In this document: in pieces, positions 1-4,663 of the stretch | Layout: every line of letters starts with the position of its first letter | Numbering within the stretch: position 1 is the first letter of the stretch | NCBI GenBank assembly: GCA_013139935.1 | Contig: WSZX01000503.1 | Coordinates: 1 to 7,107, forward strand | Reading direction: 5' to 3' | Length of the DNA stretch: 7,107 bases | From: Ardenticatenales bacterium | GTDB lineage: Bacteria; Chloroflexota; Anaerolineae; Promineifilales; UBA4811 | Notes under the pieces: model-generated | Seen by the model: only the letters and a program-made list of their open reading frames with translations | The model's database searches: none | What the model was told of the DNA's origin: nothing | Position numbers and translations under genes: made by a program

Positions 1-438
1 TCAACGTCACGCTGCACGCCATCCGCAACATGGGCCAGCTCATTGACGGTTTCCTGTCCGGCCAGTCTCACTGCCGACGACAAGGAGCGATCCCTGTTCG
101 AGGAGGTTGCTCACGACATAGCTCTTGCTCTTCACGGCATCGAGCTGGAGGAGGAAAGCGCGCGATCAGAACAAGCACTCAAAGAGTATTCGGAGCGGCT
201 GGAAGAGATGGTGGAAGAGCGGACCAGGGAACTCAAAGAGGCGCAGGAGCAGTTGGCCCGAGCGCTACGGCAGCGAGGCCTGTTGGCGCCCGTGGTGGTG
301 ATGACCGGGCACCCCCTCGGCAAGACCAGCGAGTTGAGAGATGCAGGCATCGTCGACTGGCTCCGAAAGCCATCGACCATCACACAGTTAGCCCAACTTG
401 TCGCCCGAGTACTCGCTGGAGAACCCAGACCTGCGTGA
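1..438 (+). pseudogene. Remnant of a hybrid sensor histidine kinase (GAF end, coiled coil, receiver end)
   Basis: The frame through position 43 gives about 131 residues that join pieces of a signalling protein. Residues 9-37 (DDKERSLFEEVAHDIALAL and on) look like the last helix of a GAF domain. Residues 38-72 are a Glu/Arg-rich coiled-coil linker (LEEMVEERTRELKEAQEQL) of the kind that normally leads into a histidine kinase core. From about residue 76 the chain is instead the end of a receiver domain: PVVVMTGHPL with its conserved Thr88, then VDWLRKP with Lys109. The DHp and ATPase domains and the receiver's phospho-acceptor Asp are absent, so neither kinase nor phosphotransfer activity is possible. 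No convincing start codon or ribosome site is visible; TTG at 43 is only the first possible start. Bases 3-62 in another frame read HAIRNMGQLIDGFLSG, which resembles the end of a DHp helix, suggesting further rearrangement. A contig or window edge also truncates it. A short functional linker-receiver protein is possible but less likely. Confidence 0.6.
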
Positions 439-501
439 CCCGATCGAGCCGCAGGCCATTGCTGCATTTGCCGCCAGCGCCGCTTTCTGATACAAATCAA
501 C

Positions 502-525
502 TGCCCCGCAGCAAGCTGCGGGGCA
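502..525. repeat. Perfect 24-base palindrome (REP-like hairpin)
   Basis: The two 11-base arms (TGCCCCGCAGC and GCTGCGGGGCA) are exact reverse complements around a central AA; as RNA it would be a 10-bp stem with a CAAG loop. It lies about 60 bases after the kinase remnant. No T-run follows on either side, so it is not a standard intrinsic terminator. From memory, very similar GC-rich palindromes recur between genes in many unrelated bacterial genomes, which suggests a dispersed repeat; copy number cannot be seen from one window. Confidence 0.65.
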
Positions 526-601
526 TCAGATCAATAAGAATAGAATGAATCGGTCGGCTCTTTTCAGAATCACGCCGATCGAACGGGAATTATCAGCCAA
601 C

Positions 602-622
602 GGTGGGAAGATCGTCCCCACC
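602..622 (+). other. Small inverted repeat in the SCP2 gene leader
   Basis: GGTGGG (602-607) and CCCACC (617-622) are exact complements with a 9-base spacer, ending 11 bases before the ribosome site of the SCP2 gene. It could form a leader hairpin or be a protein-binding site; six-base arms can also occur by chance. Confidence 0.3.
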
Positions 623-633
623 TGATCCACGCA

Positions 634-640
634 AGAGGAG
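634..640 (+). promoter_or_regulatory. Ribosome binding site that fixes the SCP2 start
   Basis: AGAGGAG lies 7 bases before the ATG at 648. The in-frame GTG at 603 would put this Shine-Dalgarno sequence inside the gene and add a charged, family-atypical leader, so 648 is the better start. Confidence 0.75.
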
Positions 641-647
641 AATCGAA

Positions 648-959
648 ATGACTACACCAAGCGAGTTCTTTGAGCAACTGGCTCAGGATACATCCAAGAT
701 GGCTGGGCTGAACCACGTCTTTCAGTTTGACGTCACCGGAGACACCGGTGGCCAGTGGTACGTCGATGCATCTGGCGACGAGCCCAAGATCGTCCAAGGG
801 ACGCACGACAGCCCTGGCTGCACCCTTACCCTGGGCGATGAGGACCTGATCGCCATTGTTGATGGCACCCTGAACAGCCAGATGGCGTTCATGATGGGAA
901 AGCTCAAGGTCTCCGGCGACATGTCGCTCGCCCTGCAATTGCAGAAACTCTTTGGCTAG
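648..959 (+). CDS. SCP2 sterol-binding domain protein (stand-alone lipid carrier)
   Basis: This 103-residue protein is a single SCP2 (sterol carrier protein 2) fold, a small cytoplasmic hydrophobic-tunnel protein that binds fatty acyl chains, acyl-CoAs or sterols; it is not itself known to be catalytic. Visible family features are the GGQWYVDA strand near residues 34-41, the acidic DEDLIAIVDG helix near 64-73 with the following MAFMMGKLKVSGDMSLALQL stretch (79-98), where GKLKVSGD is the signature. There is no signal peptide or membrane segment. The ATG at 648 is chosen for its Shine-Dalgarno sequence. Length is usual for single-domain members. A hairpin just after the stop suggests its own transcript, separate from the downstream operon, although its position beside acyl-CoA enzymes suggests it handles related lipids. 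The real ligand is not shown by the sequence. Confidence 0.88.
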   Translation: MTTPSEFFEQLAQDTSKMAGLNHVFQFDVTGDTGGQWYVDASGDEPKIVQGTHDSPGCTLTLGDEDLIAIVDGTLNSQMAFMMGKLKVSGDMSLALQLQKLFG

Positions 960-962
960 CTC

Positions 963-987
963 CCCCTGCTGGCGCAGGGGACTCTTT
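963..987 (+). terminator. Probable intrinsic terminator after the SCP2 gene
   Basis: CCCCTGC (963-969) and GCAGGGG (974-980) form a perfect 7-bp GC-rich stem with a TGGC loop starting 4 bases after the stop codon, followed by the T-rich ACTCTTT. The T tract is short, so termination may be incomplete. Confidence 0.55.
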
Positions 988-1018
988 CGATAGGCTCCCT
1001 CCACGGGGGAACTTGATG

Positions 1019-1054
1019 GCAGTTGCGGCCCTCGGAAACGACGGCCGCAACCGC
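1019..1054 (+). other. Intergenic hairpin with GAAA tetraloop
   Basis: GTTGCGGCC (1022-1030) and GGCCGCAAC (1043-1051) are perfect 9-base complements. Inside, after a C-C mismatch, TCG (1032-1034) pairs with CGA (1039-1041) and closes a GAAA loop, a GNRA-type tetraloop. Outside, after an A-C mismatch, GC at 1019-1020 pairs with GC at 1053-1054. The stacked, loop-capped structure looks RNA-like rather than like a simple operator. No T-run follows, so terminator function is doubtful. I do not recognise it as a known RNA family. Confidence 0.45.
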
Positions 1055-1055
1055 T

Positions 1056-1114
1056 GAACCCGACCGGCCCGGTTCGCTCTCCGAGCAGCCTTGGCCGTGG
1101 TACTATTCACCAAG
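1056..1114 (+). other. Run of small hairpins in the SCP2-tetR intergenic region
   Basis: Three further small inverted repeats follow the tetraloop hairpin: GAACC/GGTTC (1056-1060 and 1071-1075), GCTC/GAGC around TCC (1076-1079 and 1083-1086), and CTTG/CAAG with inner GTG/CAC (1090-1093 with 1111-1114, 1097-1099 with 1108-1110). Each is weak alone. No gene is seen in the 306 bases from 960 to 1265; the right part holds the tetR promoter and operators, and nothing else is evident at 1115-1158 apart from a GGCC-rich stretch. Confidence 0.25.
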
Positions 1115-1158
1115 CCCTCACTGGCCGCCTGGCCAACTTTGTGAAGGATTTCCCAATG

Positions 1159-1188
1159 TTGACAGTCTGGTTCGGCTTGATGTATACT
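1159..1188 (+). promoter_or_regulatory. Sigma70-type promoter of the tetR gene
   Basis: A perfect -35 box TTGACA (1159-1164) and a -10 box TATACT (1183-1188, five of six matches to TATAAT) are separated by 18 bases. Transcription would start near 1195, giving a leader of about 70 bases before the regulator. It is the clearest promoter in the window, and no comparable one precedes the dehydrogenase genes, so it may drive the whole right-hand cluster. Confidence 0.75.
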
Positions 1189-1202
1189 GACTGTGGGTCA
1201 GT
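1186..1202. promoter_or_regulatory. Probable TetR-family operator overlapping the -10 box
   Basis: ACTGAC (1186-1191) and GTCAGT (1197-1202) are exact complements around a 5-base spacer. The 17-base dyad overlaps the -10 box and the expected start point, where a bound repressor would block RNA polymerase. The size and symmetry suit a TetR dimer, and the adjacent gene encodes one, so autorepression is inferred. Confidence 0.6.
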
Positions 1203-1221
1203 GCCTAACTCACCGTCACTC

Positions 1222-1234
1222 ACTGACCATCAGT
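1222..1234. promoter_or_regulatory. Second, shorter operator-like dyad (ACTGA/TCAGT)
   Basis: ACTGA (1222-1226) and TCAGT (1230-1234) flank CCA, repeating the half-site of the first dyad with a centre 34 bases further on. GTCAGTG (1197-1203) and CACTGAC (1221-1227) also form a longer inverted repeat, so the leader carries four related half-sites. It may be an auxiliary operator or simply a leader stem. Confidence 0.45.
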
Positions 1235-1265
1235 CATTTACCCGATTAACTGCTGCGGGCCTTTT

Positions 1266-1937
1266 ATGCCCAGTTCGCTAACCCAGAACCGGCGCGACAG
1301 GGAGCGCCAGGAGCGATACCAAGCGATCTTGGATGCGGCGCGCCGCGTCTACTTTTCCAAGGGCATCACCAACACCACAGTAGACGATGTCGCGGCCGCG
1401 GCCGAGGTCAGCAAGGGAACCGTCTACCGCTACTTTCCCAGCAGAGAGACCATCCTGCTCACCCTACTCCAGGAGGGGCTGGTCATGCTCGTCGAGCGAT
1501 TGGAGGCAGCCTACTCCACGGACGAGCCCCTCCCAGCCTCCACCCGGCTGCGCCGGTTGGCGAAGGCATACTTTTCTTTCTTCCAAACCCATCCACACTA
1601 CTACCGCCTGCTCATGGCGTTTGATCGCCCCGGGTTCATCGAATCGGTCGACCCCGACCTCTACGAGCATGTGCTCATCCGCAGCACCCGCGGGCTCGCC
1701 TACGTCGTTCAGGCGATTCAGCAGGGGGTTGTTGAGGGCGAGCTAATCGCCGAGGATCCCAAGCAAGCAGCCGGAGTCATCTGGTCGATGCTGCACGGCG
1801 TGTACGTCATCCTGGGCCACCCCCTTCGCCGGGAGATGATGGCATCTGACCTCGAATCACTCTACAACGCTGCGTTGGAGATGGCAATCAAGGGCCTGAT
1901 GGCCGGGTCCCGAAAAGACTCGGCTGACGGAAAGTGA
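1266..1937 (+). CDS. TetR/AcrR-family transcriptional regulator
   Basis: This 223-residue protein is of usual TetR length. Residues 16-65 form the N-terminal DNA-binding domain: an AILDAARRVYFSKG helix, then the helix-turn-helix TVDDVAAAAEVSKGTVYRYF (39-58), followed by the family-typical PSRETILLTLL. The remainder is an all-helical ligand-binding and dimer domain; an aromatic and His-rich patch (FSFFQTHPHYYRLLMAF, 103-119) may line the pocket. The ATG at 1266 has no clear Shine-Dalgarno sequence, so translation may be weak, but it gives the expected N-terminal extension before the first helix. The upstream dyads overlap its promoter, implying autorepression. It precedes acyl-CoA catabolic genes on the same strand, so an acyl-CoA or fatty-acid-like inducer is a reasonable inference, by analogy with FadR- and PsrA-type TetR proteins. 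The ligand itself cannot be read from the sequence. Confidence 0.9.
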   Translation: MPSSLTQNRRDRERQERYQAILDAARRVYFSKGITNTTVDDVAAAAEVSKGTVYRYFPSRETILLTLLQEGLVMLVERLEAAYSTDEPLPASTRLRRLAKAYFSFFQTHPHYYRLLMAFDRPGFIESVDPDLYEHVLIRSTRGLAYVVQAIQQGVVEGELIAEDPKQAAGVIWSMLHGVYVILGHPLRREMMASDLESLYNAALEMAIKGLMAGSRKDSADGK

Positions 1938-1964
1938 CAGGAACAAGCTGCACGGACAAGGGTC

Positions 1965-1995
1965 CCCACTGCCCCGGATCAAGTCGGGTGGTGGG
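1965..1995. other. Imperfect hairpin after the tetR stop
   Basis: CCCAC (1965-1969) can pair with GTGGG (1991-1995), and CCCG (1973-1976) with CGGG (1985-1988). The core CCCCGGATCAAGTCGGG resembles a decayed copy of a CCGG-type palindromic repeat known from memory in several bacteria. No T-run follows, so it is not a clear terminator, and read-through from tetR into the dehydrogenase genes remains possible. Confidence 0.3.
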
Positions 1996-2087
1996 CTGCA
2001 CATTGTAAAGAGGGCGCCCATCTCCATCCGATCGCGGTAGTATTGCCCCAGGGCTTCCACTGCCGCCGGGATGGGCGGGACGCAGAG

Positions 2088-2115
2088 GGACGCTGGTGGA
2101 AACAGAGCGTCCACC
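2088..2115 (+). promoter_or_regulatory. Two overlapping inverted repeats in the dehydrogenase operon leader
   Basis: GGACGCT (2088-2094) pairs exactly with AGCGTCC (2106-2112), and GGTGGA (2095-2100) pairs exactly with TCCACC (2110-2115). The arms share bases 2110-2112, so only one stem can form at a time. The element ends 37 bases before the ribosome site. The first arm is also part of a GGGACGC direct repeat (2077-2083 and 2087-2093), spaced 10 bases. It could be an operator or an RNA switch; neither is proven. Confidence 0.35.
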
Positions 2116-2152
2116 GGTTTTCGATGACGGCTTGGTCGCACCAGGCCAAAAC

Positions 2153-2157
2153 GGAGG
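2153..2157 (+). promoter_or_regulatory. Ribosome binding site that fixes the first dehydrogenase start
   Basis: GGAGG lies 4 bases before the ATG at 2162, slightly close but strong. The in-frame GTG at 2096 has no such site and would add residues unlike the family, while the protein from 2162 begins with the standard FEPTEEQQMLIGAVRRFA opening. Confidence 0.7.
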
Positions 2158-2161
2158 ATCC

Positions 2162-3256
2162 ATGATCTCATTTGAACCGACCGAAGAACAACAGATGCTC
2201 ATTGGTGCGGTCAGGCGATTCGCCGACAAGGAGATGCGGCCCGTCTACCGCGACTTTGACGAAGAGGGAGAGATACCCCAGAATCTCGTCCAAAAGGGAT
2301 GGGAGTTGGGGTTGACGGCGGCCGGCATACCCGAGGAGTACGAGGGCTTTGCCGAAGAGCGGTCCGTGGTCACCGGTGCGCTCTATGCCGAAGAGTTGGC
2401 CTGGGGCGACCTGGCAATCACCATGCATCTGCTGGCGCCGGGATTGGCCGCCTATCCGATTCTCCTGTGCGGCACCACAGAGCAAAAGGAGAGCTACCTG
2501 CCCCAATTCTGCGAGGATGAGTTCAAATCGGCCACGGCCGCGCTCATCGAGCCCACCATCCGGTTCGATCCGGCCGCGCTCAAGACGACAGCGACATTGG
2601 ACGGCGACGAATACGTTCTCAACGGAAACAAGGCGTACGTCCTGCTGGCGGAGACGGCTGATCTGATCCTGGTCTACGCGGCCGAGGACGGCGCAACCCA
2701 GGGTTTCCTGGTGGAAAGGGGAACCGAGGGTCTGGAGGTCGGCGATCGCGAAAAGCACATGGGCATCAAGGCACTGGCGACCTATGAACTGGCGTTGAAC
2801 GACTGCCGCATTCCCCGTGCCAGCAGGCTGGGCGGCGAGGCAGGCTGCGACCTGGGCCAGTTGATGACTCTCTCTCGAATCGCCACCTCGGCATTGGCAG
2901 TAGGAGTCGCCCGCGCTTCCTACGAGTACGCCCTGGCCTATGCCAAAGAGCGCGAGGCATTCGGCGAGCCGATCGCGTCCCGCCAGGCGATTGCCTTTAT
3001 GCTGGCCGACATGGCGGTGGATATCGATGCCACCCGACTCATGGTCTGGGAGGCAGCCTGGCGAATGGACCAGGGCAAGGATGCGGCCAAGGAAGCCTAT
3101 CTCGCCAAGATGTTCGCCGATGAGATGGTGCTGCGAGTCACCGATGGGGGAGTGCAGGTGCTGGGCGGTTATGGCTACATTCGCGAATTCCCGGTGGAGC
3201 TCTGGCTGCGCAACGGGCGCGGCTTTGCCACCTTTGACGGGTTGGCGATGGTCTAG
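2162..3256 (+). CDS. Acyl-CoA dehydrogenase homologue, divergent subunit lacking its own FAD contacts
   Basis: This 364-residue protein has the full acyl-CoA dehydrogenase order: N-terminal helices, middle beta domain (about 120-225) and C-terminal helices. It keeps PEEY (58-61), REAFGEP (264-270), Gln275 and VQVLGGYGY (331-339). Compared with medium-chain acyl-CoA dehydrogenase (MCAD), however, the FAD-contacting Thr and Ser of TEPxxGSD are Ile129 and Phe135, and the Thr of the ITN motif is Leu161. The catalytic EGTxQ segment reads DGLAM (359-363), so the base Glu is Asp and the FAD-binding Thr and Gln are gone. The chain stops directly after it, about 15 residues short. The alternative base position of isovaleryl-CoA dehydrogenase is Ser238. 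It is the first structural gene of the probable operon, 110 bases before the second dehydrogenase. I infer a structural and half-site partner of that protein rather than a self-sufficient enzyme; a slow stand-alone dehydrogenase is the alternative. Its substrate cannot be read from the sequence. Confidence 0.85.
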   Translation: MISFEPTEEQQMLIGAVRRFADKEMRPVYRDFDEEGEIPQNLVQKGWELGLTAAGIPEEYEGFAEERSVVTGALYAEELAWGDLAITMHLLAPGLAAYPILLCGTTEQKESYLPQFCEDEFKSATAALIEPTIRFDPAALKTTATLDGDEYVLNGNKAYVLLAETADLILVYAAEDGATQGFLVERGTEGLEVGDREKHMGIKALATYELALNDCRIPRASRLGGEAGCDLGQLMTLSRIATSALAVGVARASYEYALAYAKEREAFGEPIASRQAIAFMLADMAVDIDATRLMVWEAAWRMDQGKDAAKEAYLAKMFADEMVLRVTDGGVQVLGGYGYIREFPVELWLRNGRGFATFDGLAMV

Positions 3257-3352
3257 CAGAACCAGTGACAGGAAGTGAGTGGCATATGATGTCACCCGGC
3301 CGTGCGCAGGATTGGTTTGCAGGCCGTATGCAGAGAGGCGAAGGGCGCTCTT

Positions 3353-3358
3353 GAGGAG
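3353..3358 (+). promoter_or_regulatory. Ribosome binding site of the second dehydrogenase
   Basis: GAGGAG lies 8 bases before the ATG at 3367 and 5 bases before the adjacent GTG at 3364. The normal spacing and the better codon favour 3367; the choice changes the protein by one residue. Confidence 0.65.
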
Positions 3359-3366
3359 AGTGAGTG

Positions 3367-4641
3367 ATGATTGATTTTGAGCTTCCAGATCAGATCAAGC
3401 AGCAATACGCGATGTTTCGGCAGGTGGCCCAGGCGTCGATGCGACCGATTTCCCGGGACCTGGACGAGAACGAGCACGAAAAACCGTGGGATTTTATCAA
3501 CCAGATGTGGCCAGTGGTCCAGATGCAAGAAGCGTACGAGCTCAAGAGGGCCGAAAGAAAGGCAGCCGCGCTGGCGGCCGGCGAGAAACCGGCCAAGCCA
3601 CGAAAGAGACGGCCCTCTACTGTCACCCTGTTGATGGCCCACATGATTGAGGCAATGTCATGGGGCGACGCCGGCATCTACCTGTGCATCCCCGGCGGGC
3701 AGCTAGGCGGAGAAGCGATCAAGGCAGTAGGCACCATCGAGCAAAAGCGCCGCTTCCTGAAACGCTTTACCGAGGGCGAACCAAAGTGGGCCGCCATGGC
3801 GATCACCGAGCCCTGTTGCGGCTCGGACACCGCCAATATCCAGGCCACCGCCCGGCTGGATGAGGAAACCAACGAATGGGTGCTCAACGGCGAAAAGATC
3901 TTTGTCACCAGCGGGTTGATGGCAGCCCAAGAGTCGGACGGCTTTGTGGTGGTGTGGGCCTCGGTGGATCGCTCAGCCAGGCGAGCCGGCATCAAGAGCT
4001 TTGTGGTGGAAGCAGGCACGCCGGGAATGAAGGTCACCAAGACGGAGGAGAAACTGGGGATCCGCGCCAGTGACACCGTCTCCATCGTTTTCGAAGAGTG
4101 TCGCATTCCCTACGACAATGTCCTTGGCAGTCCGGAGGTCAAGAAGAAGGATACCACCAAAGGATTCAAGGGAGTGATGAAGACGTTCGACGCCTCGCGT
4201 CCGCTGGTCGCCGCCAGCGCCATGGGAATCGCCCGCGCCACCATCGAATTTGTCAAAGAGACGCTGGAAAAGGACGGTATCGAGATTCGATACGGCCTGC
4301 CCCGCCACCGATTGACCGGATTGGAGCGGGATGTCATGGAGATGGAGGCCCAGTACAAGGCAGCCTGGCTGCTGACCCTGCGGGCGGTATCCATGCTCGA
4401 CGAGCGCCGCCCGAACGCCATCGAATCATCCATGTGCAAAGCCAAGGCCGGCAAGGCGGTGACACTCATCACCCAAAAGGCTGTCGAAATCCTAGGCCCC
4501 TTGGTCTACTCGCGCAAATTCCTGGTGGAAAAGTGGATGCGCGATGCCAAGATCAACGACCTGTTCGAAGGAACCGGTCAGATCAACACGCTGATTGTCG
4601 CCCGGCGGATTCTGGGCTATGGCCGGAGAGAGTTGAAATAG
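3367..4641 (+). CDS. Acyl-CoA dehydrogenase, catalytic subunit with a basic insertion
   Basis: This 424-residue flavoenzyme would oxidise an acyl-CoA to the trans-2-enoyl-CoA, passing electrons to an electron-transfer flavoprotein. It keeps every residue a subunit supplies to its own FAD: TEPCCGSD (147-154, Thr147 and Ser153), VTSG (180-183, Thr181) and FEGTGQI (400-406), with Glu401 as catalytic base and Thr403 and Gln405. It has weakened the positions normally lent to a neighbour: the Arg of RxxFG aligns with Glu306, the Phe with Tyr309, the FQ Gln with Thr, and QxxGG with Glu374 and Gly-Pro (377-378). The usual GLxGxxxPEEYGG loop is missing, replaced by a Lys/Arg/Ala-rich stretch (about 52-85), which accounts for much of its extra length over a typical 380. 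It follows the first dehydrogenase by 110 bases and precedes the FadN-type gene by 22, so co-expression is likely. The substrate is unknown; a bulky acyl-CoA is inferred only by analogy with heteromeric steroid-acyl enzymes. Confidence 0.9.
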   Translation: MIDFELPDQIKQQYAMFRQVAQASMRPISRDLDENEHEKPWDFINQMWPVVQMQEAYELKRAERKAAALAAGEKPAKPRKRRPSTVTLLMAHMIEAMSWGDAGIYLCIPGGQLGGEAIKAVGTIEQKRRFLKRFTEGEPKWAAMAITEPCCGSDTANIQATARLDEETNEWVLNGEKIFVTSGLMAAQESDGFVVVWASVDRSARRAGIKSFVVEAGTPGMKVTKTEEKLGIRASDTVSIVFEECRIPYDNVLGSPEVKKKDTTKGFKGVMKTFDASRPLVAASAMGIARATIEFVKETLEKDGIEIRYGLPRHRLTGLERDVMEMEAQYKAAWLLTLRAVSMLDERRPNAIESSMCKAKAGKAVTLITQKAVEILGPLVYSRKFLVEKWMRDAKINDLFEGTGQINTLIVARRILGYGRRELK

Positions 4642-4663
4642 CGAAAGGCGAGGAGAAATAACC

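Noticed and set aside
30..548. A 172-codon + strand open frame over the kinase remnant
   Set aside because: Apart from its first 15 or so residues (DHp-like), the translation is Arg/Ser-rich low-complexity sequence, while the other frame shows GAF, coiled-coil and receiver similarity.
561..593. Possible promoter for the SCP2 gene (TTCAGA and AATTAT)
   Set aside because: Both boxes are poor and the 19-base spacing is not optimal; too weak to list as a feature.
570..1004. A - strand open frame covering the SCP2 gene
   Set aside because: The + strand SCP2 reading has a good ribosome site and family motifs; the antisense product resembles nothing I recognise.
1933..1943. AGTGACAGGAA occurring at the tetR stop and again at 3264-3274
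   Set aside because: An 11-base match is expected several times by chance in a window of this size, and the flanks do not agree.
2003..2043. TTGTAA and TAGTAT as a separate promoter for the dehydrogenase operon
   Set aside because: The spacing is 29 bases, far outside sigma70 limits.
3265..3290. GTGACA and TATGAT as a promoter between the two dehydrogenases
   Set aside because: The spacer is only 14 bases and the -35 match is imperfect; co-transcription with the first gene is simpler.
2168..3295. A 375-codon open frame on the - strand across the first dehydrogenase
   Set aside because: It is a shadow of the + strand gene: no family resemblance, no ribosome site, and the + strand frame carries clear acyl-CoA dehydrogenase motifs. 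High-GC codon bias often opens the opposite strand.
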